Origin: Bradyrhizobium lupini
GTDB taxonomy: Bacteria; Pseudomonadota; Alphaproteobacteria; Rhizobiales; Xanthobacteraceae
Length of the DNA stretch: 64,000 nt
NCBI RefSeq assembly: GCF_040939785.1
Contig: NZ_CP162553.1
Span: forward strand, 1,240,001-1,304,000
Reading direction: 5' to 3'
In this document: in pieces, positions 27,127 through 35,859 of the stretch
Numbering within the stretch: position 1 is the first letter of the stretch
How the letters are laid out: every line of letters begins with the position of its first letter
Notes under the pieces: model-generated
Told to the model about the DNA's origin: nothing
What the model saw: the letters and a program-made list of their open reading frames with translations, nothing else
The model's database searches: none
Program-made: the position numbers and the translations under genes

Positions 27127-27906
27127 ATGTCGCCAGCGGAAGCGCGCCTGAAGGAAGTGCCGTCGAACATGACGGAGGCCGAGTGGCAGCAACGGGTCAA
27201 TCTCGCCGCCTGCTATCGCCTCGTCTCGCTCTACGGCTGGGACGACTTGGTCGACACCCACATCTCAGCGCGCGTGCCCGGCCCCGACCATCATTTCCTC
27301 ATCAACCCCTACGGGCTGATGTTCGACGAGATCACGGCGTCGAGCCTCGTCAAGGTCGATCTGCACGGCAACCAGCTCTCCGAGAGCGAATACAGCGTCA
27401 ACCCCGCCGGCTTCACCATCCACTCGGCGATCCACGAGGTTCGCGAGGACGCCATCTGCGTGCTGCATCTTCACACCCTCGACGGCACCGCTGTCTCGAG
27501 CAGCGCCGAAGGCCTGCTGCCGCTGAACCAGACCGCCCAGCTCGTCACCCACGACCTCGCCTATCACGACTACGAAGGTATCGCCCTCGACCACGACGAG
27601 CGGCCGCGGCTGCAGAAGGACCTAGGCGACCACAACCACATGCTCTTGCGCAACCACGGCACGCTGACGGTCGGGCGCTCGGTCGCCTCGGCCTTCGAGC
27701 GCATGTATCACCTCGAGCGAGCCTGCTCGATGCAGGTGCGTACGCGCGCGCTGGGCACGCCGGTCTACCCGGTCGACGATGTCGCGATCGACAAGAACAC
27801 CGAGCTGCTCGCCAACCGCGACCGCGCCGAGCTGCGCGCCACCAACCTCGTGTGGCCACCGCTGCTACGCAAGCTGGACCGCGAGCTTCCGGGCTACCGC
27901 TCTTGA
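27127..27906 (+). CDS. class II aldolase/adducin family protein
   Basis: A 259-residue protein starting at ATG 27127 after GGAGAG. The fold is marked by RVNLAACYRLVSLYGWDDLVDTHISARV, HHFLINPYGLMFDEITASSLVKVDL, the metal-binding HLHT (residues ~118-121), and DHNHMLLRNHGTLTVGRSVASAFERMYHLERAC. The histidine set that binds zinc in fuculose-phosphate aldolases is mostly present. Family members include sugar-phosphate aldolases and decarboxylases; the substrate cannot be read. The gene ends shortly before a strong terminator. Confidence 0.9.
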   Translation: MSPAEARLKEVPSNMTEAEWQQRVNLAACYRLVSLYGWDDLVDTHISARVPGPDHHFLINPYGLMFDEITASSLVKVDLHGNQLSESEYSVNPAGFTIHSAIHEVREDAICVLHLHTLDGTAVSSSAEGLLPLNQTAQLVTHDLAYHDYEGIALDHDERPRLQKDLGDHNHMLLRNHGTLTVGRSVASAFERMYHLERACSMQVRTRALGTPVYPVDDVAIDKNTELLANRDRAELRATNLVWPPLLRKLDRELPGYRS

Positions 27907-27936
27907 AATTTTCGGGATTTGGTGTAGGGTAACGGT

Positions 27937-27998
27937 CAACGAACCTCTACGCCTTTTGGAATGAAACGCCGCCCAATTCCGGGCGGCGTTTTTTATTT
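27937..27998 (+). ncRNA. candidate small RNA ending in a strong terminator
   Basis: Immediately at the aldolase stop is TTGAAA (27903-27908), then 16 bases, then TAGGGT (27925-27930), a plausible sigma-70 promoter. Transcription from about 27937 would give a ~60-base RNA ending in the hairpin and T-run at 27965-27998. No open frame fits inside it. The alternative is that this is just the 3' end of the aldolase mRNA. Confidence 0.25.
27965..27998 (+). terminator. intrinsic terminator after the aldolase gene
   Basis: AACGCCGCCC (27965-27974) pairs perfectly with GGGCGGCGTT (27981-27990) around a 6-base loop and is followed by TTTTATTT. It is the clearest rho-independent terminator in the window, 59 bases after the aldolase stop. 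Confidence 0.9.
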
Positions 27999-28003
27999 GG
28001 CCC

Positions 28004-28090
28004 CGTCATTGCGAGGAGCGAAGCGACGAAGCAATCCAGGCTGGCGCCGGAGAGAGATTTCTGGATTGCTTCGCTACGCTCGCAATGACG
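28004..28090. repeat. intergenic inverted repeat (family B, CGTCATTGCGAGGAGCG type)
   Basis: Begins CGTCATTGCGAGGAGCG and ends CGCTCGCAATGACG, with inner arms AGCAATCCAG and CTGGATTGCT; the two halves are near-complementary over some 30 bases. This is a dispersed palindromic repeat type common between genes in Bradyrhizobium and relatives. It lies between the aldolase terminator and the end of the convergent M20 peptidase gene. Confidence 0.8.
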
Positions 28091-28103
28091 AGGAAAGAGC
28101 GCC

Positions 28104-29498
28104 CTACTTCACCTCCGCCAGCGCCGCGAGGATGCGGGCCCAGGAACGGATGCCTTTCTGGAAACTGCGGAGGTCGTACTTCTCGTTCGGCGAGTGGATA
28201 TTGTCGTCGTCGAGGCCGAAACCGACGAGCAGCGAATCCAGCCCAAGCGTACGCTTGAAGTCCGCGACGATCGGGATCGAGGCGCCCGAGCCCATCAACA
28301 CGGTCTCCTTGCCCCATTCCTCGGTCAGCGCGGTCTTGGCCGCGGCGAGCGGCTTCATGTTCCAGTCGAGCGCAATCGCAGGCCCGGCAGAGTGGTCGCC
28401 GAACTCGACCTTGCAGTCTCCCGGAATGCGCGCCGTCACGTACTCACGGAAAGCCTTGCGGGTCTTTTGCGGATCCTGCCCTTCGACCAGTCGGAACGAG
28501 ACCTTGGCCGAGGCCTGCGACGGGATCACCGTCTTCGAGCCCTCACCGATATAACCGCCCCAGATGCCGTTGACGTCGCAGGTCGGACGCGTGGAAGCTT
28601 GCTCGACCAGGAGCCTGCCCTTCTCGCCGGCCGGTATCGATAGCCCAACGGGCTTGAGGAATGTGTCCGGCGTGAAATCGAGCTTCTTCCACTGCGCGAG
28701 AATATCCGGCGGCGTGTCCTTCACCCCATCATAGAAGCCCGGAATGGTGATGCGATTGTCGTCGTCGAACAGCGCGCCGAGAATTTTGGTCAGCACCCGG
28801 ATCGGGTTCATCGCGCTACCGCCGAACACGCCGGAATGCAGGTCGCGATTGGCGGCGGTGATCTTGAGCTCCTCATAGAGCAGGCCGCGCAGCGAGGTCG
28901 TGATCGCCGGCGTGTTGCGGTCCCACATGCCGGTGTCGCAGACCAGCACGTAGTCAGCCTTAAACTCGTCCTTGTTGGCTTCGATGAAGGGCACGAAGTT
29001 CTTCGAGCCGACTTCTTCCTCGCCTTCGATCAGGAACGTGACGTCGATCGGCAGCGACCCCGTCACCCTCTTCCAGGCGCGGCAGGCCTCGACGAAGGTC
29101 ATGACCTGGCCCTTGTCGTCCTCGGCGCCGCGCGCCACGATGATCTTGCGACCATCGGCATGGTCGGTCACAACAGGCTCGAATGGCGGACGGTGCCAGA
29201 GCTCGAGCGGATCGACGGGCTGCACATCATAGTGGCCGTAGAACAGCACATGCGGACGGCCGCCCGCGACGCTCTTGCCGACGACCGCGGGATGGCCGGC
29301 GGTTGGCCTCACTTCAGTGGCAACGCCGAGGCTCGCGATGTCCCTGGCAAGATGCTCGGCCGCCGCCTTGCAATCGGCCGCGAAGGCCGGATCGGCGGAG
29401 ATCGACTTGATCCGCAACAGCGAGAACAGGCGCTCCAGGCTGTTGTCGAACTCCTTGTCGATGTGGTCGAGCACGGATTGAAGCTGCGCATTTGCCAT
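28104..29498 (-). CDS. M20 family metallopeptidase (dipeptidase)
   Basis: A 464-residue enzyme starting at ATG 29498 (MANAQLQSVLDHIDKEF) after AGGGAA. Catalytic features: VLFYGHYDVQPVDP (first zinc histidine and catalytic Asp), ARGAEDDKGQVMTF (bridging Asp), LIEGEEEVGS (catalytic and metal Glu), DTGMW and DLHSGVFGG (dimerisation domain), and FGLDDDNIHSPNEKYDL (last zinc histidine). Family members hydrolyse dipeptides such as carnosine or other small peptides; no signal peptide is seen, so it is cytoplasmic. It lies 53 bases downstream of the GT87 gene on the same strand. Confidence 0.95.
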   Translation of the reverse strand: MANAQLQSVLDHIDKEFDNSLERLFSLLRIKSISADPAFAADCKAAAEHLARDIASLGVATEVRPTAGHPAVVGKSVAGGRPHVLFYGHYDVQPVDPLELWHRPPFEPVVTDHADGRKIIVARGAEDDKGQVMTFVEACRAWKRVTGSLPIDVTFLIEGEEEVGSKNFVPFIEANKDEFKADYVLVCDTGMWDRNTPAITTSLRGLLYEELKITAANRDLHSGVFGGSAMNPIRVLTKILGALFDDDNRITIPGFYDGVKDTPPDILAQWKKLDFTPDTFLKPVGLSIPAGEKGRLLVEQASTRPTCDVNGIWGGYIGEGSKTVIPSQASAKVSFRLVEGQDPQKTRKAFREYVTARIPGDCKVEFGDHSAGPAIALDWNMKPLAAAKTALTEEWGKETVLMGSGASIPIVADFKRTLGLDSLLVGFGLDDDNIHSPNEKYDLRSFQKGIRSWARILAALAEVK

Positions 29499-29551
29499 TG
29501 GTCGTATTCCCTGCGTTCGAATCCCAAGACGTCGGGGCTCAAGATGTCTTC

Positions 29552-30880
29552 TCAAGAACTATCGGCTTTTAGCGCTGCCGCGGCGTTGGGGCCAGCCGCA
29601 ACCGGCGGATGCCGGATGTGCCATGCGAGACTAGCTGCGAGCACCGCCGTGGCGACGAGGTTGTTGCCCCAGGCCTGCAAGACATTTGGAAACCACGGCA
29701 GCGCCAGCAGCATGAGGATGCCGGCGGCGCCAAGGGCGAGCCAGGTTCCCAGGCGCACGTTCGCCCGCTCGTCGAAGGCGGCACGATGCATCAGCACCGT
29801 CATCGGGAAGAACAGCCACATGAAGTAGTATTGCCGCGCCAGAGGCGATGCCACCGTCATCAGGCAGAACAGGATGCCGAGTTCCTCGGCGTCCGAGCGC
29901 GCCGTGCGCCGCGCTTGCCGTGGCATGACCGCGACGAAGCCGAGTCCGAGCAACGCCGACAGCGCCAGCACGATCCAGTTCGCCGTCCTGTAATCGACGT
30001 CGATGACATTCATCGTGCGCGGCGGCTTGCTCGGATCCTCCTGATTGTAGTTGATTGGCCGGACCAGCCGGTGCGTGACAGCAATGAGTGACTGGTTCAC
30101 CCACGACCAGTTCTGCTCGTCGCGCTGGCCAAATCCTTTTTCCGAACTCGACCCGACCATGCCCTGATACCAGGTCTTGACCTCGGCGGCGTTGCGCTCG
30201 AAGCCGCGAATGGGGGCCGGCACGATATAGAGAAGGATGCCGGCGAACGCGACCGTAGCGACGGCGGCTCCCCACTTTCGCCGCCAGACCAGATAGGGCA
30301 GCACCGCAATGGGAAACACCTTGATGGCGGCGGCGAGCGCGAACATGAAGCCTGCGAGCCAGGAGCGCTGATGCTGCAAACTCCAGAAGCCGTAGAGCAT
30401 CATCGCCAGCAAGACGAGGTTCGGCTGGCCAAGATCGAACATGTCGAACACGAAGGTCACGGTGACGAGAGCGGGCAGCGCCTCCAGCCAAGGGCCAGGC
30501 GTGCGGCCCGAACCGCTCATGACATTGGAGAGCATCCCGGTGTACCACCACGCCGCAATATTCAGGATCGACAGCACGCTGTAGAGCGCGATCTTGCCGA
30601 ACCAGCTCGGGACTGCCAGCAGGATCGCCGGCAGCGGTGGGTAGATGAACTCGAAGTACTGGTGGATATCGCCGGGATAGAGCGGCCCACCCTTCAAGAC
30701 CTGCTGCCCGGCCCAGTACCACAGGCCGTAGTCCTTGGTCTTGCCGTGCCCGAAGATCTCGGGACCAAGGACATCGGCAGCCAGGATGAAGCAGCAGAGC
30801 AGGAAGAGCAGGTCGAGTGGCGCACGCAACGACAGGGTTCGGAGTGCGCCGGATCGAACGAAAGATTTAGGTGAGGTCAC
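29552..30880 (-). CDS. GT87 family (DUF2029) membrane glycosyltransferase
   Basis: A 442-residue polytopic membrane protein; the start is a GTG at 30880 (MTSPKSFVRSGALRTL). About ten hydrophobic segments are visible. GT-C type features are GHGKTKDYGLWYWAGQQVLKGGPLYPGDIHQYFEFIYPPLPAILLAVPSW in the first periplasmic loop, DLGQPNLVLLAMMLYGFW and AAAIKVFPIAVLPYLVWRRKW. GT87 enzymes use polyprenyl-phosphate sugars, as in mycobacterial mannosyltransferases. Acceptor and pathway are unknown. Confidence 0.85.
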   Translation of the reverse strand: MTSPKSFVRSGALRTLSLRAPLDLLFLLCCFILAADVLGPEIFGHGKTKDYGLWYWAGQQVLKGGPLYPGDIHQYFEFIYPPLPAILLAVPSWFGKIALYSVLSILNIAAWWYTGMLSNVMSGSGRTPGPWLEALPALVTVTFVFDMFDLGQPNLVLLAMMLYGFWSLQHQRSWLAGFMFALAAAIKVFPIAVLPYLVWRRKWGAAVATVAFAGILLYIVPAPIRGFERNAAEVKTWYQGMVGSSSEKGFGQRDEQNWSWVNQSLIAVTHRLVRPINYNQEDPSKPPRTMNVIDVDYRTANWIVLALSALLGLGFVAVMPRQARRTARSDAEELGILFCLMTVASPLARQYYFMWLFFPMTVLMHRAAFDERANVRLGTWLALGAAGILMLLALPWFPNVLQAWGNNLVATAVLAASLAWHIRHPPVAAGPNAAAALKADSS

Positions 30881-30955
30881 GATGTGGTCCAGTCAGGGGC
30901 CATAGCACCTAGCAGACCAACGAACGCTTGGAGAGTCCTGATCACCCGAATTTGT

Positions 30956-30979
30956 ACCCGCCGCGCACAAGCGGCGGGT
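30956..30979. terminator. hairpin downstream of the HerA-like gene
   Basis: ACCCGCCGC (30956-30964) pairs with GCGGCGGGT (30971-30979) around a 6-base loop, lying 35 bases past the HerA-like stop on the minus strand. The run after it is ACAAATT on the minus strand, so the T-tract is weak; it may be a terminator or simply an RNA-end stabiliser. Confidence 0.45.
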
Positions 30980-31013
30980 TTGCGGAGGAGTTGCCTCAAA
31001 CGAGGCTTTCTGC

Positions 31014-32642
31014 CTACCTGCGCAGCAAGCCGCCGAGCGCGCCGCGGACCAGCGTGCGGCCGATCGAGCCACCAAGCTGGCCGGCGACGGACTTGCCGAT
31101 ATTGGCCGCCATCCCCCCGATTACCTGATTGGTGACCGATCGGGTCACGTCGCGGGCGATGACCTGGCCCGTCGAGAGGCGGCCGCGCTTGACGTTCGTG
31201 CCGAAGATGGTGCCGACCATCGAGCCGATCTGGCCGAGGATGCCACCGCCTCCAATGCCGCCAGCCGCGCCGGGATCGGCAGTCGCCGCCGTGCCGGCAA
31301 TGCGCTTCTGGATCATCTCGTAGGCGGACTCTGCATCAACGGCGGTGTCGTATTTGCCCTTCACCGGGCTTGCATCCATGATCGCCTTGCGCTCTTCCGG
31401 CGTGATCGGTCCGATCCGGGCCGATGGCGGCCGGATCATCACCCGCTCGACCATCGCCGGCGTGCCATTGCCTTCGAGAAAGGACACCAGCGCCTCGCCC
31501 TTGCCGAGCTCCATGATCACCTTGGCGGTGTCGAGCTTCGGGTTGGGGCGGAAGGTCTGGGCCGCAGCGGCGACCGCCTTCTGGTCGCGCGGGGTGAAGG
31601 CGCGCAGCGCGTGCTGCACCCGGTTGCCCAATTGTCCGAGCACGCGGTCGGGCACGTCGACCGGGTTTTGAGTCACGAAATAAACGCCGACGCCTTTGGA
31701 GCGGATCAGGCGCACCACCTGCTCGATCTTGTCCATCAGCGCCTTGGGCGCGTCGTTGAACAACAGATGCGCCTCGTCGAAGAAGAAGACCAGCTTCGGC
31801 TTGGGCAGGTCACCGGCCTCGGGCAGCTCCTCGAACAATTCCGACAGCATCCACAGCAGGAATGTCGCGTAAAGCCGTGGGCTCTGCAGCAGTTTGTCGG
31901 CGACGAGGATGTTGACCATGCCGCGGCCGTCGCGGTCGGTCTTCATGAAGTCCTTCAGCGTCAGCGCCGGCTCGCCGAAGAATTTGGTGGCGCCCTGGTT
32001 CTCGAGCACCAGAAGCTGGCGCTGGATGGTGCCGACCGTGGCCTTGGTGACATTACCAAAACCCTGCGCCGCCTTCTTGATCTCGGCAAGCGGACTGTCC
32101 TCGGCATCCGTCCCCTTCTTGCCCGCATCGGGCACGATGGCATCGAGCAGCGCGCGCAGATCCTTCATGTCGATCAGGGTCAGCCCGTTGTCGTCGGCGA
32201 CGCGAAAGGCGACGTTGAGCACGCCTTCCTGCACGTCGTTCAGGTCCAGCATACGTGCGAGCAGCAGCGGGCCCATTTCTGTGACGGTCGCACGGACCGG
32301 GTGGCCCTGCTCGCCGAACACGTCCCAGAACACCGTCGAGAACTGGTCGGGCTCGAACGTCAGTCCCATCTCGGTGGCGCGCTTGACGATGAAATCCGCG
32401 GGCACGCCGACCTCGGAGATGCCCGAGAGGTCGCCCTTGATGTCGGCCGCGAAGACCGGAACACCGGCGCGCGCAAATCCTTCCGCCATAACCTGCAGCG
32501 AGACCGTCTTGCCGGTTCCGGTTGCACCTGTGACGAGGCCGTGGCGATTGGCGAACGCCAGCGTCAGCCAAGCCTGCTCGTTTCCTTTACCGACGAAGAT
32601 TTTGTCGTCGGTATCACCGAGCTTGCTGTCCTGTGCGGTCAT
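31014..32642 (-). CDS. HerA-like ATPase (DUF853, YjgR type)
   Basis: A 542-residue P-loop ATPase. Walker A is [15 protein letters not shown] (residues 35-49). A D-rich segment [15 protein letters not shown] follows, Walker B is [15 protein letters not shown] and an arginine-finger-like [29 protein letters not shown] comes after. The C-terminus (~residues 440-542) is glycine-rich and amphipathic and ends [12 protein letters not shown]. The DUF853 family resembles HerA/FtsK translocases but has no established role; it lacks the NurA nuclease partner here. It stands alone. Confidence 0.92.
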   Translation of the reverse strand: MTAQDSKLGDTDDKIFVGKGNEQAWLTLAFANRHGLVTGATGTGKTVSLQVMAEGFARAGVPVFAADIKGDLSGISEVGVPADFIVKRATEMGLTFEPDQFSTVFWDVFGEQGHPVRATVTEMGPLLLARMLDLNDVQEGVLNVAFRVADDNGLTLIDMKDLRALLDAIVPDAGKKGTDAEDSPLAEIKKAAQGFGNVTKATVGTIQRQLLVLENQGATKFFGEPALTLKDFMKTDRDGRGMVNILVADKLLQSPRLYATFLLWMLSELFEELPEAGDLPKPKLVFFFDEAHLLFNDAPKALMDKIEQVVRLIRSKGVGVYFVTQNPVDVPDRVLGQLGNRVQHALRAFTPRDQKAVAAAAQTFRPNPKLDTAKVIMELGKGEALVSFLEGNGTPAMVERVMIRPPSARIGPITPEERKAIMDASPVKGKYDTAVDAESAYEMIQKRIAGTAATADPGAAGGIGGGGILGQIGSMVGTIFGTNVKRGRLSTGQVIARDVTRSVTNQVIGGMAANIGKSVAGQLGGSIGRTLVRGALGGLLRR

Positions 32643-32988
32643 TATTCCCTGATCTCTCTGCCCTGTTTCGCATATCGAAACTCGAATGCACAGTTCCGTA
32701 GTTTAACGCATGTCGCGCGCTGATTGAAACCATTCAACGCGCTCCGGGCATGCGACATCGTCGGAAATATGCAGGTGGACATCCGCCGAAAGTAGGAAGG
32801 ACGCATTCGCATCGCGGCATTTTTTTGCCGATTTCATCTCCGCTCTTGCATCACTGCAACACTTCTCGCGCGTTCGAGAATGAATCGGAACGTTGATGGC
32901 GTTCATCGCTTGTATTTCACACCACACCGGCTCAAGATCATTTTCGAAAGCAATACTCCGGCATGTGAACCGGCTGAGGGGCGGCCAT
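32643..32988. other. intergenic region, no gene called
   Basis: About 345 bases between the divergent HerA-like gene and the small helical protein gene. It contains an A/T-rich patch at 32690-32830 with a T7 run. Open frames here are antisense shadows. A weak promoter-like TTGTAT with CAAGAT 17 bases on lies near 32909 and might serve the plus-strand genes. Confidence 0.4.
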
Positions 32989-33354
32989 ATGGACGAGCTA
33001 ATCGGGCGGCTGGCGACAAACGCCAGCATAGATAGTGCTGTCGCCGAAAAGACCGTCGGCATTATCTTGGGCTTCCTCCGCAACGAGGGTCCTTCCGACA
33101 GCGTCCAGGTCCTGATCGACCAGATTCCAGGTGCAGAAGCGGCAATCGAGGCATCCGGCACCGGCGGAGGACTGTCGCGGCTGATGGGCGGCGGCCTGAT
33201 GGCGGTCGGCACGCGCCTGATGGGCCTGGGACTTGGCATGTCCGAGATTCAGAACATCGCCCGTGAACTTTTTCGCTTCGGCCGAGACAAAATCGGAGCG
33301 GATCAGATGGGCAAGATCATCGCGGGGACCCCGGGCCTCAGCCAGTTCGCCTGA
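32989..33354 (+). CDS. small helical protein, possibly DUF2267-like
   Basis: A 121-residue protein from ATG 32989 (MDELIGRLATNASIDSAVAEK), with GAGGGG upstream; a longer frame from 32893 lacks a ribosome site. The first 50 residues look like the DUF2267-type helical unit (AEKTVGIILGFLRNEGPSDSVQVLIDQIPGAEAAI). A glycine-rich stretch follows (GTGGGLSRLMGGGLMAVG), then an amphipathic helical end. It is 26 bases upstream of the DUF4332 gene, so they are probably co-transcribed. Function is unknown. Confidence 0.75.
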   Translation: MDELIGRLATNASIDSAVAEKTVGIILGFLRNEGPSDSVQVLIDQIPGAEAAIEASGTGGGLSRLMGGGLMAVGTRLMGLGLGMSEIQNIARELFRFGRDKIGADQMGKIIAGTPGLSQFA

Positions 33355-33380
33355 CGCCTGCGCATTTCACATCGAGTATC

Positions 33381-33788
33381 ATGACATATCCGATCTCCGA
33401 GATTGAGGGCCTGTCGGCCTTTGCCGCCAACAAGTTGAAGGCGCAGGGTATCCGCACCACCGACGCGCTGCTCGAGGCGGCTTCGACCGTGAAGGGCCGC
33501 AAGGCGCTCTCCGTGAAGACCGGCATCAGCGAGCAGTTGCTGCTGGAATGGGCCAACGTCTCCGACTACATGCGCATCCCCGGCATGGGCAGGGCCAAGG
33601 TCGGTCTGGTCCGCGCCGCCGGCGTCACCACCGTGCGCGAGCTCGCCTACCGTAACCCGGCAAGGCTCGCCCAGAGCATGCGGGACGCCAACGAGAAGAA
33701 AAAGCTGCTCCGCATCCTGCCCTCGGAGAAGTCGGTCGGCGACATCATCGCCAAGGCGAAGAAGCTGCCGCCAAAGATTTCGTATTAG
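33381..33788 (+). CDS. DUF4332 domain protein (helix-hairpin-helix)
   Basis: A 135-residue protein beginning MTYPISEIEGLSAFAANKLKAQGIRTTDALLEAA. The sequence contains two helix-hairpin-helix type turns, IEGLSAFAANKLKAQGI and IPGMGRAKVGLVRAAGVTTVRELA, of the kind that bind DNA backbone in DUF4332 and related proteins. The C-terminus is lysine-rich (NEKKKLLRILPSEKSVGDIIAKAKKLPP). Function is not known; nucleic-acid binding is plausible. It follows the small helical protein gene. Confidence 0.85.
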   Translation: MTYPISEIEGLSAFAANKLKAQGIRTTDALLEAASTVKGRKALSVKTGISEQLLLEWANVSDYMRIPGMGRAKVGLVRAAGVTTVRELAYRNPARLAQSMRDANEKKKLLRILPSEKSVGDIIAKAKKLPPKISY

Positions 33789-33871
33789 GACTGCTGCTCT
33801 CCGCATACGGGGTGGGCGCTACTCTCTCGGCATTGTTTTGCCCGATGAGCAACAATGCATCCCAACTCTGC

Positions 33872-33971
33872 CGTCATACCCCGCGAAAGCGGGGTATCCA
33901 GTACGCCGCGGCTCCTCCGTATCGCGGCACTGTCTCTGGATACTGGATTGCCCGCTTTCGCGGGCAATGAC
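33872..33971. repeat. intergenic double-hairpin repeat (family C)
   Basis: Two strong hairpins lie side by side: ATACCCCGC with GCGGGGTAT on the left, and TTGCCCGC with GCGGGCAA on the right, enclosed by CGTCAT and ATGAC ends and inner TATCCAGTA / TACTGGAT arms. It lies between the DUF4332 gene and folP and resembles dispersed intergenic repeats of the Bradyrhizobium group. Confidence 0.7.
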
Positions 33972-34059
33972 AGCGAGGGTGTGCGACGCCCTGTCCAAAC
34001 GCTGGCAACCCACGCCTTCCCGTCTTGACTCCCCCTCCCCGACCGCTAAAGCGGGCCGC

Positions 34060-34916
<857 letters not shown>

Positions 34917-34920
<4 letters not shown>

Positions 34921-35285
34921 CCGATACGATCTTCGTAACCGGCCTGTCGATCCATGCCCGCCACGGCGTGATGGAGCACGAGACCGAGGTCGGCCAACGC
35001 TTTGTCATCGACCTCGAGCTCTATACCGACCTGTCGGAGCCTTCCCGCAGCGACCGGCTCGCCGACACCGTGTCCTACGCCGACGTCGTGGCGACCACCA
35101 CCGCGGCCTTCAAGAACACCAATTACAAGCTACTGGAGCGCGCGGCCGGCGCGGTGGCCGACGCTATCCTGTCGCACTTTCCGCGCATCCGTGCGGTCAA
35201 GATCACCGTGCACAAGCCGCATGCGCCGATCGCCGCGATCTTCGACGACGTCGGCGTCATGCTGACGCGCTCGCGGCACCCCTGA
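34917..35285 (+). CDS. folB: dihydroneopterin aldolase
   Basis: A 122-residue enzyme that cleaves dihydroneopterin to 6-hydroxymethyl-dihydropterin. Landmarks: IFVTGLSIHARHGVMEHETEVGQRFVIDLEL (catalytic Glu in GVMEHE), DTVSYADVV, KLLERAAGAVADAIL and VKITVHKPHAPIAAIFDDVGV (with the catalytic lysine in HKPHAP). Coupled to folP by a 4-base overlap and followed directly by folK. Confidence 0.95.
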
Positions 35286-35286
35286 C

Positions 35287-35778
35287 ATGGCGAGCGTCCT
35301 GATTGCGCTCGGCGGCAATGTCGGCGATGTCCGCGCGACCTTCCAGAAGGCAATCGCCCATATCTGCGGCATGGCGCAGGCCGCTTTGATCGCGCGCTCG
35401 TCGGACTATGCGACGCCGCCCTGGGGCGACGAGGACCAGGCTCCCTTCATCAACGCCTGCATCGAGATCGAGACCAGCCTTGATCCGCATGCGCTCCTGT
35501 TCGTGATGCAGAAGGTCGAGCAGAAATTCGGCCGCACCCGCGATAAAGAGCGGCGCTGGGGCCCGCGCACGCTCGATCTCGACATGATCGCCTATGACGA
35601 TGTGTCGATGCAGAAGCCTGACCTGACCCTGCCGCATCCGCGCCTATTCGAGCGCGCCTTTGTGCTGGTGCCGCTGGCCGAGATCGCGCCCGACCGCGTG
35701 ATCGCAGGCATTCGTGTCCATGACGGTCTCGCCAGCGTCTCGACACAAGGCATTGAGCGGCTTCCGGATACCGGTTAA
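35287..35778 (+). CDS. folK: 6-hydroxymethyl-7,8-dihydropterin pyrophosphokinase
   Basis: A 163-residue kinase completing the folK-folB-folP set. The start MASVLIALGGNVGDVRATF contains the substrate-binding GGN motif. Further signatures are SSDYATPPWGDEDQAPFINACIEIETSL, FGRTRDKERRWGPRTLDLDMIAYDD (the metal-binding DLD) and LPHPRLFERAFVLVPLAEIAP. It starts 1 base after folB ends. Confidence 0.96.
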   Translation: MASVLIALGGNVGDVRATFQKAIAHICGMAQAALIARSSDYATPPWGDEDQAPFINACIEIETSLDPHALLFVMQKVEQKFGRTRDKERRWGPRTLDLDMIAYDDVSMQKPDLTLPHPRLFERAFVLVPLAEIAPDRVIAGIRVHDGLASVSTQGIERLPDTG

Positions 35779-35859
35779 CCAAAAACAACCGTTTGCAGGG
35801 ACGGCCGGCCGTGGCAATTTCGCCTGCGAACAACAAGATTTTCGGGAGCCCTTCGCCGC

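Noticed and set aside
29505..29530. GTTCGAATCC, resembling a tRNA T-arm
   Set aside because: No acceptor stem or cloverleaf can be formed around it; it lies just upstream of the M20 peptidase start.
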